A DNA stretch of 64,000 bases from Andeanibacterium fulvum. Lineage in GTDB: Bacteria; Pseudomonadota; Alphaproteobacteria; Sphingomonadales; Sphingomonadaceae. Positions 16,193-27,917 of this stretch are shown here, one piece after another. The stretch covers positions 62,001 to 126,000 of the forward strand of contig NZ_JBANRM010000003.1 of assembly GCF_037154085.1 (NCBI RefSeq). Reading direction: 5' to 3'. The notes under the pieces were generated by a model. It had not been told where the DNA came from. It worked only from the letters and a program-made list of their open reading frames with translations, and searched no databases. Position 1 is the first letter of the stretch. The number at the start of each line of letters is the position of its first letter. The translations under genes and the position numbers were made by a program.

Positions 16193-18358
16193 ATGAACCG
16201 CGTCAGACTGCTCCACTTCAACGCCGCACTCGGCCCGCTGGACTACCGGCTGCCCGAAGGAATGGACGCGCCGCCCGGAACGGTGGTGGCCGCCCCGCTC
16301 GGCCCGCGCCAGATCATCGGCATCGTGTGGGAGAAGGACCGGCTGCCTGCCGACGAGGTGCCCGATGCCAAACTGCGCCCGCTGCTGGGCAAGCTGCCCG
16401 TCCCGCCGCTGAAGGAGAGCCTGCGGCGGCTCATCGAATGGACGGCGGATTATTATTGCGCCCATCCCGCCTCGGTCGCGCGGATGGTGCTTTCCAGCGG
16501 CGGTGCCCTGAAGGGCCCGGCGACGATGACCGAATATCGCCTGACCGACCAGACGCCGGAACGGATGACGCCCCAGCGAGAGGCCGCGATTGACGCCTTG
16601 CAGGGCGAGCAGGCGACCATCCGCGAACTGGCCGGAATTGCGGGCGTTTCCGAAGGGGTGCTGCGCGGCCTCGTTAATCAGGGGGTGCTGGAGCCGGTGG
16701 AAGTCGATTGCGACCGCCCGTTCGAGCGGGCGCAGGCGGATTTTCACCTCCCCTCCCTCTCGCCTGCCCAGCGGGAAGTGGCGGACCGTTTCGCTGGCGC
16801 GGTGAGCGAAGGCAAATTCGCCCCCTTCCTGCTCGATGGCGTTACCGGATCGGGCAAGACCGAAACCTATTTCGAAGGCATCGCAGAGGCTCTGAAAAAG
16901 GGTCAGCAAGTGCTTGTCCTGCTGCCCGAAATCGCGCTGACCGAGGCGTTCCTGCGCCGTTTCGAGGACCGCTTCGGCGCGCCGCCCGTCACCTGGCATT
17001 CCTCGCTCAAATCCACCGAGCGGCGCCGGGCATGGCGGGCAATTGCGGCTGGCACGGCGCAGGTCGTAGTCGGGGCACGTTCCGCCCTGTTCCTGCCCTA
17101 TGCCAATCTCGGCCTGATCGTGGTGGACGAAGCGCATGAGGTGAGCTTCAAGCAGGACGATGGCGTGCGCTACAATGCGCGCGACGTCGCCGTGATGCGC
17201 GCCCGGTTCGAGAAGATTCCCGTGATCCTCGCCAGTGCGACCCCTGCGCTGGAAAGCCTCCAGATGGCGGAGGCGGGGATTTACGAGAAGCTCGACCTGC
17301 CCGCCCGCTTCGGCGGGGCGGAACTGCCGGATATCGAAACGCTGGACCTGACAAAGGAGCCGCCCGAGCGCGGCCACTGGCTGGCACCCCGGCTGGTAGA
17401 GGAACTGAAGGCCCGGCTGGAACGGGGCGAGCAATCGCTGCTGTTCCTCAACCGGCGCGGCTATGCCCCGCTCACCCTGTGCCGCCATTGCGGCTATCGC
17501 TTCCAGTGCCCCAATTGCAGCGCCTGGCTAGTGGAGCACCGCCTGTCCCGCCGCCTCGCCTGCCACCATTGCGGACATGAGACCCCCACTCCCGATGCCT
17601 GCCCCGAATGCGGCGAACCCGATTGCCTTGTCGCCTGCGGCCCAGGGGTTGAGCGCATTGCCGATGAAGTGGCGGAAATCCTACCCGAGGCGCGCGTGGC
17701 CATCGCCACATCGGACACGCTGAACTCGCCCGAGAAGATCGCCCATTTCGTCGGTTCGGTGGAAGAAGGCGCGGTGGACGTCATCGTAGGGACGCAGCTC
17801 GTCACCAAGGGCTTCCACTTTCCCGAGCTGACGCTGGTGGGCGTGGTCGATGCCGACCTCGGCCTTGAGGGCGGGGATCTGCGCGCGGCGGAGCGGACCT
17901 ATCAGCAGGTCGCGCAGGTCGCCGGCCGGGCCGGTCGCGGAGCGAAGAAGGGCGAGGTCATCATCCAGACCCGCCATCCCGACGCCCCCGTGATCGCAGC
18001 CCTCGCCGCCGGAGATCGCGACGCCTTTTACGAGGCCGAGGCCGAAGGCCGCCGCCATGCCGGTGCCCCGCCCTTCGGCCGCTGGGCCGCGATCATCGTT
18101 TCCAGCGAGGATGAAAACGAAGCGCGCGAGGCCTCCCGCCAGATCGGCGCGACCCGCCCCAATGTGGCCGATGTGCAGATCCTCGGCCCTGCCCCTGCTC
18201 CCTTGAGCCTGCTGCGGGGCCGCTATCGCTACCGCCTGCTCATCAATGCGCGCCGTTCCGCCCAGTTGCAGGACGTGATCCGCGAATGGCTCGGTTCGCT
18301 CAAATTCCCCGTGGGCGTGCGGGTGAGCGTGGATATCGATCCCTACAGCTTCGTCTGA
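16193..18358 (+). CDS. priA: Primosomal protein N' (replication restart helicase PriA)
   Basis: A 721-residue SF2 helicase. The N-terminal 3'-OH DNA-binding domain is followed by Walker A GVTGSGKTE near residue 220, DEAH box VVDEAHEVSF near 310, a cluster of eight cysteines in four CxxC pairs (CRHCG, CPNCS, CHHCG, CPECG) that binds two zinc ions, and motif VI QVAGRAGRG. PriA recognises stalled forks and loads DnaB at sites away from oriC. Length and domain order are normal. Confidence 0.97.
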   Translation: MNRVRLLHFNAALGPLDYRLPEGMDAPPGTVVAAPLGPRQIIGIVWEKDRLPADEVPDAKLRPLLGKLPVPPLKESLRRLIEWTADYYCAHPASVARMVLSSGGALKGPATMTEYRLTDQTPERMTPQREAAIDALQGEQATIRELAGIAGVSEGVLRGLVNQGVLEPVEVDCDRPFERAQADFHLPSLSPAQREVADRFAGAVSEGKFAPFLLDGVTGSGKTETYFEGIAEALKKGQQVLVLLPEIALTEAFLRRFEDRFGAPPVTWHSSLKSTERRRAWRAIAAGTAQVVVGARSALFLPYANLGLIVVDEAHEVSFKQDDGVRYNARDVAVMRARFEKIPVILASATPALESLQMAEAGIYEKLDLPARFGGAELPDIETLDLTKEPPERGHWLAPRLVEELKARLERGEQSLLFLNRRGYAPLTLCRHCGYRFQCPNCSAWLVEHRLSRRLACHHCGHETPTPDACPECGEPDCLVACGPGVERIADEVAEILPEARVAIATSDTLNSPEKIAHFVGSVEEGAVDVIVGTQLVTKGFHFPELTLVGVVDADLGLEGGDLRAAERTYQQVAQVAGRAGRGAKKGEVIIQTRHPDAPVIAALAAGDRDAFYEAEAEGRRHAGAPPFGRWAAIIVSSEDENEAREASRQIGATRPNVADVQILGPAPAPLSLLRGRYRYRLLINARRSAQLQDVIREWLGSLKFPVGVRVSVDIDPYSFV

Positions 18359-18489
18359 CAGCACCGCGTTACCGAAAGGCAACACTCGCCGCGATGCAGT
18401 TTCATATGAAATCGCGCCGGGTTCCGGTTTGCGGCCGCGCCCCTATGCTGCAGCGCATATTGCGGATTCGCAGATCACAGGGGCTTTCA

Positions 18490-20070
18490 ATGAGAATTCT
18501 GGTCGCGCTGCTGGCGCTTGCCATCGCTGCACCCGCAGGCGCGGAGGAATGGTGGCGGGCTGAAACCGACCATTTCGTCATCAAGTCACGCGATTCCGAA
18601 AAGGAGACGCGGGAATTCGCGGCCGATCTGGAACGCTTCGATTCCGCCCTGCGCAGCTTGCAGAACATGCCCATCGGCGAAGCGGAAAAGAGCACTGCCA
18701 ACAAGCTGACCGTTTATCGCTTCGGCAACCAGACGGACATTGCCCGGATGGCCGGAAGTTCCGAATCCGGCATTGCCGGCTTCTTCATTTCCAATGCCGG
18801 CCGCTCGGTCGCCTTCGTGCCTGCCAACAAGAAGCGCAGCACCTCGATCAAGACGAAAGTCGACGAAGACACCCAGCTCAACGAGAAGACCGTGCTGCAG
18901 CACGAATATACGCACTATTTCATGCTGCAGCATTTCCCCGCCGCTTATCCGGCCTGGTATGTCGAAGGCTACGCCGAACTGCTCGGCACGATCCGTCTGA
19001 ACGACGATGGCAGCTTCTTCGTGGGCGAACCCCCACTGCACCGCACCTATCAGCTTACTCAGATGGCCCAGTTCCGGCTGGAAGACATGCTGGATGCAAA
19101 CCACAAGGTGACCGGGCTGGAGGCCTATCAGTTCTACGGCACAGGCTGGGCGCTGACCCATTACCTCAATTTCGCGCCCGGACGGCTGGCACAACTCAAC
19201 GAGTATCTGGCCGCCATCGGCCAGGGCGAAGACAGCCTCACCGCCGCAAAGCGCATTTTCGGCGATCTCGGCCAGATCGAGAAGGAACTGCGCGGCTATA
19301 TCCGCACCCGCATGCCCGGCATCAATGTGAAGCCCGATAATTATGCGCCGCCCAAGGTGGCCATGCGCCCGATGACCGATGCGGAAGCGGCCGTGATCCG
19401 CACCGAAATGCGCCTGGGTCGCGGCGTCGACCCGAAGCACGCCAAGGACCTTCTGGCCGACGCGAAAGCGCAGGCGGTGCAATATGCAGCGGATTATCAC
19501 GCCCAGGCGATCCTGGCGGAAGCCCAGCTTCAGGCCGAGAATCTCGACGAGGCGGAACGGATCGGGACGCAGCTGCTAGACACCGATCCCTCTGCCATGG
19601 ACGGCTGGCTGATACTCGGTTCGGCCGCGACGCAGCGGATCAAGGACGATCCCACGCAGGCGGCCAAAGCGCGCGAATATTTCGGCAAGGCGGCCATGCT
19701 TGACCGCAACGATCCCCGCCCGCTGATCGGGTTCTATTATACCTATGTCAAAGCGAAGGAAGAACCGCCCGAAGACGCGATCATCGCGCTGGAAACGGCC
19801 TTCGACCATGCCGGGACCGATGTGGGCTATCGCCTGCTGCTGGCCCGCCAGCTGACCAGCGAGAACCGGCTGGACACCGCCCGCACCGTGCTGCTGCCCA
19901 TTGCCTTTCGCGGACACGATCAGGGCGAGGAAGCCGGCAAGGAGAATGACGACAAGCCTTCGCTCACCAAGCTGCTTGCCCTTGTGAGCCGGGGCGAGCG
20001 CGATGCGGCCATCGCCATGATGGACAAGATGTTCGAGGAAGAAGAGGAAGACGGCGCCGAAGGGGGCTGA
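18490..20070 (+). CDS. Exported gluzincin-like metallopeptidase with TPR-type C-terminus
   Basis: The product is 526 residues with a signal peptide (MRILVALLALAIAAPAGA). A zinc-peptidase motif HEYTH lies at residues 138-142 and is followed by WYVEGYAEL, whose Glu159 or Glu163 could be the third ligand, the spacing of gluzincins. From about residue 330 to the end the chain is helical with paired-helix spacing and TPR-like segments (AEAQLQAENLDEAERIGTQL, AAKAREYFGKAAMLDRNDPR). It ends in an acidic EEEEEDG run. Substrate is unknown. The ATG at 18490 is chosen for the signal peptide; an in-frame ATG 96 bases upstream is less likely. Confidence 0.75.
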   Translation: MRILVALLALAIAAPAGAEEWWRAETDHFVIKSRDSEKETREFAADLERFDSALRSLQNMPIGEAEKSTANKLTVYRFGNQTDIARMAGSSESGIAGFFISNAGRSVAFVPANKKRSTSIKTKVDEDTQLNEKTVLQHEYTHYFMLQHFPAAYPAWYVEGYAELLGTIRLNDDGSFFVGEPPLHRTYQLTQMAQFRLEDMLDANHKVTGLEAYQFYGTGWALTHYLNFAPGRLAQLNEYLAAIGQGEDSLTAAKRIFGDLGQIEKELRGYIRTRMPGINVKPDNYAPPKVAMRPMTDAEAAVIRTEMRLGRGVDPKHAKDLLADAKAQAVQYAADYHAQAILAEAQLQAENLDEAERIGTQLLDTDPSAMDGWLILGSAATQRIKDDPTQAAKAREYFGKAAMLDRNDPRPLIGFYYTYVKAKEEPPEDAIIALETAFDHAGTDVGYRLLLARQLTSENRLDTARTVLLPIAFRGHDQGEEAGKENDDKPSLTKLLALVSRGERDAAIAMMDKMFEEEEEDGAEGG

Positions 20071-20074
20071 GCGT

Positions 20075-21109
20075 TCAGCTCCGTTCCCGCGCCAGCAACT
20101 CTTCCTTGATCGCGGGCCCATAGGCGTAGCCGCCGATGGAACCGTCAGCCCGCACGACACGGTGGCAGGGGATCAGCACGGCGACATTGTTCGCCCCGTT
20201 GGCCCCGCCCGCAGCGCGCACGGCCTTGGGCTTGCCAGCAGCGGCGGCGATTTCGGCATAGGACCGCGTTTCCCCCTTGGGGATGCGGCGCAGTTCCCGC
20301 CAGACCGCTTCCTGAAAGGCGGTGCCCTTCACATCGAGCGGAATGTCGCCCCCGCTGCCCGGAGCTTCGACAGCCGTCATGACGCTGGCCAGCAGCGCAG
20401 CAAAGTCCTCGCCCCCTTCCACAAGCTCAGCAGCGGGGAAAATCGCGCGCAGTTCGTCCACACCTTCATTGAAGGACAGGCGGCACACGCCCTTATCGGT
20501 CGCAGCGACCAGCATCGGGGCGAGCGTCGTTTCCACCACTGCCCAGCGGATCGTCACCCCTGCCCCGCCCTTTGTCCATGCCGATGGCGCCATGCCCAAC
20601 CTTCCCTTCATTGCATCATAGAAGCGCGAGGGTGCTTCGAACCCCGCATCGTAAATCGCATCGGAAACCCGCTCGCCGCCCGTCAGCGCAGCGCGCGCCC
20701 GTTCCTCGCGCAGGGCACGGGCATAGGCTGCGGGAGACAGGCCCGTCAGCCGCTTGAACACGCGCTGGAAATGGGCGGGCGAATAGCCGGTCAACTCTCC
20801 CAGAGCATCGAGACCGGGCGCCACCTCCGCCTGCCGGATCGCCGCGATGGCTGCGAGCACTGCCTGCCCGTCGCGCGCGGCCTCGTCCGGCTTGCAGCGC
20901 TTGCAGGGGCGAAAACCGGCTGCTTCGGCGCTGGCTTCATCGGCATAGAAGCTCGTATTCTCCGGCCGGGGCCGCCGCGCGGGGCAACTCGGACGGCAAT
21001 AGATGCCCGTGCTCTTCACCGCCACCACGAAGCGCCCGTCCTGCGAGCGGTCGCGCGCGGCGAAGGCTTCCTGCATGGGCCCTAGAACGGAGGGGTCGGT
21101 TATTTCCAT
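20075..21109 (-). CDS. ada: Bifunctional Ada: methylation-response activator and O6-methylguanine-DNA methyltransferase
   Basis: A 344-residue protein with all Ada parts. The N-terminal zinc domain has four cysteines at 38, 42, 69 and 72 (CRPSC and CKRC), where Cys38 accepts methyl groups from phosphotriesters. An AraC-type helix-turn-helix follows (YSPAHFQRVFKRLTGLSPAA). The C-terminal methyltransferase has the suicide cysteine at 315 in IPCHRVV. It repairs alkylated DNA and, once methylated, activates its own regulon. It converges with the metallopeptidase gene, the two stops being 4 bases apart. Confidence 0.95.
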   Translation of the reverse strand: MEITDPSVLGPMQEAFAARDRSQDGRFVVAVKSTGIYCRPSCPARRPRPENTSFYADEASAEAAGFRPCKRCKPDEAARDGQAVLAAIAAIRQAEVAPGLDALGELTGYSPAHFQRVFKRLTGLSPAAYARALREERARAALTGGERVSDAIYDAGFEAPSRFYDAMKGRLGMAPSAWTKGGAGVTIRWAVVETTLAPMLVAATDKGVCRLSFNEGVDELRAIFPAAELVEGGEDFAALLASVMTAVEAPGSGGDIPLDVKGTAFQEAVWRELRRIPKGETRSYAEIAAAAGKPKAVRAAGGANGANNVAVLIPCHRVVRADGSIGGYAYGPAIKEELLARERS

Positions 21110-21299
21110 TCGCCCACTCTATGCCAGCGCCCCGGCGAATGCGTCCCGATTCTTGCGTTCAAACGGGGCGGCCTCTCTCGGGGTTCTCGGGCAGGCCGTT
21201 CCTTTTCGGTTCAGGTTACGGCGACATATTCTGCGCCCGGTGCCAAGTCAGCAAGCAAAGCGCCTTGCAACCCCGCGGAGCGAATGCGAAATTAACCGA

Positions 21300-22868
21300 A
21301 TGGTTCCGTTCCGTTTCCTGCGTCGCGTGCTGGCCGCGCTAGTCGGCCTTGCGCTATTGCAGACGGCATCCTCCGCCAATGCCGACCCCGCCGATATCGA
21401 CGCCGCATCGCGCGGCGTGGTGCGCGTCATTATAATCGGTGACGATAATGGCGGGGCTTACCCCGTCTCTCACGGCACCGGCTTTGCCGTCACGCCGGAA
21501 CGGATCGTCACCAATGCCCATGTGGTGGAAGAGGCCCGCGCCGACCGCGACCTGTCCATCGCCATCGTCCCGTCCGACGGGGGCAAGGTGGTCTATGGCA
21601 AGATCACGGCCTTTTCCCCGCGCAACGATCTGGCCCTGCTGGCCACTACCGTTCCGCTCAAGCTGCCGCCGCTGACCATTTCCGGCACGCCGGATACGGA
21701 GTCTGGCCCGGTCACTTCGGTCGGCTATCCGATGAATGTCGACCGGGCACAGGGCCTGGGCGTGAACGACATCTTCCGGGCACAGCCCCCGGTGAAGAGC
21801 CGGGGCTTCCTGTCCGGCGCCCGGCCGACCCGCGATTTCGACACGCTGCTCCACACCGCCCCCATCGGCAAGGGCAGCAGCGGCGGCCCGCTGCTCGACA
21901 ATTGCGGCCGGGTGGTAGGCGTCAACAGCTTCGGCGCAGAGAGCGACGGGACCGATTCGGAATTCTACTTCGCCGTTTCCACGCGGGAACTGCTGCCCTT
22001 CCTGCGCGACAGCGGGATCACGGCGCAGGTTAACGGCCTGCCCTGCCGTTCGCTGGCCGAACTCGACGCCGCCGAACGCGCCCGGGCCGAGCGGGAGAAG
22101 CTCGTCGCCATCCAGCAGCAGCAGGAACGGGCCGCCCGTGTCGCCGCGCGCTCCGAAGAAGTGCAGCGCGAGCAGGAATTCGCGATCATCGAAGAACGCG
22201 AAAATGCCATGATGCTCACTTTCCTGCTGCTCGTCTGTGGCGTGGCCGGCGGCTTCATTGCCTGGCGGGAACGGGAAGAAGGCAAGATCGGCCCGATGAA
22301 GATCGCCGCCGGTGCCGCCGCCGTCGCGCTGGCCGTGGCTCTGTTCACCTGGCTCAGCCGCCCCTCCTTCGGCGACGTCGAAGATCGGGTGGCAGCCATC
22401 CTCGACAAGGAAGCGAAGGCCGAGACCGGCAAGCAAGGCGCGGTCGCCATCCCGGCAGGCGGCGCGGCGCGGCTGGTCTGCGTCGTGAATGTCGATCGCA
22501 GCCGCATCACCAGCATTGCCACCGACGATATCCCCTTCACCTGGACCGAACAGGGCTGCGTCAACGGCCGCACCCAATATGGCCTGCGCGACGGGAAATG
22601 GTCGCGCATCCTCGTCCCCAATGACGAGGCGGCGGTTTCGGTGAACTCCTTCGATCCCGCCACGCGCGAATATAGAGTGGAACGCTATCTGCTGGCGCAT
22701 GACGCGATGGAGGCCGTGCGCAAGGCCCGCTCCGAATTCGACGCCCCGCAATGCGGTGCCTCCCAAACGGACATCGCCGCTCTGGGCAACAATCAGTCGG
22801 CCATCACCGCCCTGCTGCCCGCCCAGCCCAATGAGCGCGTGATCTACGATTGCCATCCGGCACAATAA
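21300..22868 (+). CDS. Trypsin-like serine protease with two C-terminal membrane helices
   Basis: A 522-residue protein with a signal peptide ending near SSANA. The protease domain has a complete triad: His74 in VTNAHVV, Asp110 in RNDLALL and Ser194 in GKGSSGGPL. After a charged coiled stretch (residues about 260-300, rich in Glu and Arg) come two hydrophobic helices, one in MMLTFLLLVCGVAGGFIAW and one in AAAVALAVALFTWL. The C-terminal domain has paired cysteines. There is no PDZ domain, so this is not a canonical DegP. The ATG at 21300 is chosen because it starts the signal peptide; the frame upstream overlaps ada in antisense. Confidence 0.82.
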   Translation: MVPFRFLRRVLAALVGLALLQTASSANADPADIDAASRGVVRVIIIGDDNGGAYPVSHGTGFAVTPERIVTNAHVVEEARADRDLSIAIVPSDGGKVVYGKITAFSPRNDLALLATTVPLKLPPLTISGTPDTESGPVTSVGYPMNVDRAQGLGVNDIFRAQPPVKSRGFLSGARPTRDFDTLLHTAPIGKGSSGGPLLDNCGRVVGVNSFGAESDGTDSEFYFAVSTRELLPFLRDSGITAQVNGLPCRSLAELDAAERARAEREKLVAIQQQQERAARVAARSEEVQREQEFAIIEERENAMMLTFLLLVCGVAGGFIAWREREEGKIGPMKIAAGAAAVALAVALFTWLSRPSFGDVEDRVAAILDKEAKAETGKQGAVAIPAGGAARLVCVVNVDRSRITSIATDDIPFTWTEQGCVNGRTQYGLRDGKWSRILVPNDEAAVSVNSFDPATREYRVERYLLAHDAMEAVRKARSEFDAPQCGASQTDIAALGNNQSAITALLPAQPNERVIYDCHPAQ

Positions 22869-22923
22869 TGCGTCCCTGAACTGCTTGCCCGGCCTGCCTG
22901 TCTAAAACGGGGGCCGACTCGGG

Positions 22924-22952
22924 TTGCGTTGTAGGAATGCCGGTGCTAGTCG
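22924..22952 (+). promoter_or_regulatory. Candidate promoter of the ATP synthase operon
   Basis: TTGCGT and TAGTCG are 17 bases apart, about 90 bases before the atpH start. The -35-like box fits a housekeeping sigma factor, while the -10-like box is poor. A GANTC site (GACTC) lies at 22916-22920, right next to it. This is a weak match in a gap where a promoter is expected. Confidence 0.3.
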
Positions 22953-23041
22953 CGCGCCAACCTTGCTGGGGGCACCTTCGGGGGCCTCGTTTGGGCTGGG
23001 CATAGTTTACCGTTTCTTCGGACCCAAAAGGACCTTCGCGC

Positions 23042-23596
23042 GTGGAGATTTCCGCCGGAATTCAGGCTAGCCTCGCCGGGCGTTATGCGTCGGCGCTGTT
23101 CGACCTCGCATCGGAGGCCGGCAATGTCAGCGCGGTCGAATCCGACCTCGAGGCGCTGGCCACTGCTCTTAACGAATCGGCGGATCTCGCCGCCCTCATC
23201 CGCAACCCGGAAGTGAGCCGCAGCGATCTGGGCAAGGCCATGGCCGCCCTCGCCAAGGCGATGAAGCTGGACAAGCTCACTGCCAATTTCCTGGGCGTTC
23301 TGGCGGCCAATCGCCGCCTTGCCGAACTGCCTGCGATCATTCGCGCCTTCCACGCGATCGCTTCCGCCCAGCGCGGCGAAGTGACTGCCGAAGTGACCAG
23401 CGCCCATGCGCTGAGCACCGATCAGGTGGATGCGCTGGAAAAGAAGCTCAAGGCCCGCGAAGGCCGCAACGTCAAGATCCGCACCAGCGTCGATCCTGAA
23501 CTGCTGGGTGGCCTGGTGGTCACTATCGGTTCCAAGCGTATCGACAGCTCGATCCGCACCCGTCTCAATTCCCTCGCGAACGCGATGAAAGGCTGA
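23042..23596 (+). CDS. atpH: F1F0 ATP synthase subunit delta
   Basis: A 184-residue protein starting with GTG (EISAGIQASLAGRYASALFDL), the delta/OSCP N-terminus that binds the alpha subunits. The C-terminal LLGGLVVTIGSKRIDSSIRTRLNSL is the strongest family signature and contacts the b-subunit stalk. It opens the five-gene F1 operon; an AAAGGA ribosome site precedes the start. The F0 genes (a, b, c) are not in the window, as is usual for alphaproteobacteria, where they form a separate cluster. Confidence 0.96.
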   Translation: MEISAGIQASLAGRYASALFDLASEAGNVSAVESDLEALATALNESADLAALIRNPEVSRSDLGKAMAALAKAMKLDKLTANFLGVLAANRRLAELPAIIRAFHAIASAQRGEVTAEVTSAHALSTDQVDALEKKLKAREGRNVKIRTSVDPELLGGLVVTIGSKRIDSSIRTRLNSLANAMKG

Positions 23597-23598
23597 AC

Positions 23599-25128
<1,530 letters not shown>

Positions 25129-25155
25129 GCCCCACGGGACTAATAGGGAGCCGTC

Positions 25156-26034
25156 ATGGCCAGCCTTAAGGAACTCAAGGGCCGTATCAACTCGGTCAAG
25201 TCGACCCAGAAGATCACCAAGGCCAAGCAGATGGTCGCGGCGGCCAAGCTGCGCAAGGCGCAGGCGGCTGCCGAAGCCGCCCGCCCCTATGCGGAGCGTC
25301 TCGCTTCGGTGATGGGCTCGCTCGCCTCGCGCATTACCGTGAGCGAGAGCAGCCCCAAGCTGCTCGCCGGAACCGGCTCCGACCAGCGCCACCTGCTGGT
25401 GGTGGTGAACACCGACAAGGGCCTGTGCGGCGGCCTCAACTCGAACATCGTCAAGGCGGCCATCGCCAAGGCGAAGGTGCTGATCGCGGAAGGGAAGAAG
25501 GTCGAATTCTTCCTCGTCGGCAAGAAGGGCCGCGCGCCCATCCGCCGCAATTTCCCCGATGCGATCGCCGGGAATTTCGACACTTCGGACGTCCGCCAGC
25601 CGGGCTATGAGGAAGCCGAGAAGATCGCCGCCGAACTGGTCGCCATGTATGAGGCCGGCAAGTTCGACGTCGCCCATCTCGTCTATGCAAAGTTCAAGTC
25701 GGCTCTCGCCCAGGACCCGACCGAGCAGCAGATCATGCCCGTCCCCACTCCCGAAGCGGCTCCGTCCGCCAGCGGCGGTGCAGTCGTGGAATACGAGCCC
25801 GACGAGGAAGCGATCCTGGCCGAGCTGCTGCCGCGCTATCTGAAGACCCAGCTCTTCGGCGCGTTGCTGGAAATCTCCGCTTCCGAACAGGGCGCATCGA
25901 TGACCGCGATGGACAATGCCACGCGTAACGCCGGCGATCTGATCCAGAAGCTGACCATCCAGTACAACCGCAGCCGCCAGGCCGCGATTACCACCGAACT
26001 CGTCGAAATCATTGCTGGCGCGGAAGCGCTGTAG
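25156..26034 (+). CDS. atpG: F1F0 ATP synthase subunit gamma
   Basis: A 292-residue rotor subunit. The N-terminal helix MASLKELKGRINSVKSTQKI and the C-terminal helix with ASEQGASMTAMDNATRNAGD are the two arms of the coiled-coil shaft; the middle shows NTDKGLCGGLNSN. The shaft drives the conformational cycle of the alpha3beta3 ring. A stretch near residue 200 (TPEAAPSASGGAVVEYEPDE) is an insertion of the sort seen in alphaproteobacterial gamma subunits. A ribosome site AGGGAG stands before the ATG. Confidence 0.97.
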   Translation: MASLKELKGRINSVKSTQKITKAKQMVAAAKLRKAQAAAEAARPYAERLASVMGSLASRITVSESSPKLLAGTGSDQRHLLVVVNTDKGLCGGLNSNIVKAAIAKAKVLIAEGKKVEFFLVGKKGRAPIRRNFPDAIAGNFDTSDVRQPGYEEAEKIAAELVAMYEAGKFDVAHLVYAKFKSALAQDPTEQQIMPVPTPEAAPSASGGAVVEYEPDEEAILAELLPRYLKTQLFGALLEISASEQGASMTAMDNATRNAGDLIQKLTIQYNRSRQAAITTELVEIIAGAEAL

Positions 26035-26093
26035 CAACTGTCAGGAATCTGGGCGCCGAAGCGCTCTAAGAGATTAAAGGCAAGGAAACGAAC

Positions 26094-27563
<1,470 letters not shown>

Positions 27564-27567
27564 GCAG

Positions 27568-27825
27568 ATGGCTCTGCACTTCGAACTCGTCACGCCGGCC
27601 AAGCTGGTCCTTTCCGAGGACGTCCACATGGTGGTCGTCCCCGGCGAGGAAGGCGAATTCGGTGTGCTTGAAGGGCACGCACCCTTCATGTCCACCATCC
27701 GCGACGGGGCCGTGCAGGTCTATCGCACCGCGGGTGGCCAGCCTGAGGAAATCAAGGTCCGCGGCGGTTTTGCCGAAGTGGGCGCCAATGGCCTCACCGT
27801 GCTGGCGGAGCATGTGGAAGGCTGA
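27568..27825 (+). CDS. atpC: F1F0 ATP synthase subunit epsilon, short form
   Basis: Only 85 residues, starting MALHFELVTPAKLVLSEDVH and covering the beta-sandwich domain (VVPGEEGEFGVLEGHAPFM, VRGGFAEVGANGLTVLAEH). The C-terminal helical hairpin that inhibits the enzyme in E. coli (about 139 residues in total) is absent. The short form is frequent in alphaproteobacteria, where a separate zeta protein can be the inhibitor. It ends the operon and is followed directly by a terminator. Confidence 0.95.
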   Translation: MALHFELVTPAKLVLSEDVHMVVVPGEEGEFGVLEGHAPFMSTIRDGAVQVYRTAGGQPEEIKVRGGFAEVGANGLTVLAEHVEG

Positions 27826-27851
27826 TCCAGCCTTTCGCTGACACAATATTG

Positions 27852-27885
27852 AAAGGGCGGCCTCGCGGGGCCGCCCTTTTTCTTT
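27852..27885 (+). terminator. Rho-independent terminator of the atp operon
   Basis: An 11-base stem (AAAGGGCGGCC against GGCCGCCCTTT) with a six-base loop runs directly into TTTTTCTTTT. It starts 27 bases after the atpC stop. It is the clearest intrinsic terminator in the window. Confidence 0.93.
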
Positions 27886-27917
27886 TGCGCTATCAGGCGC
27901 TGCGCGCCCCCGACGAG

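Noticed and set aside
15434..17488. 684-codon extension of the DUF4197 gene
   Set aside because: The upstream 450 codons are antisense to priA; the true start with GGGAGGA is at 16135.
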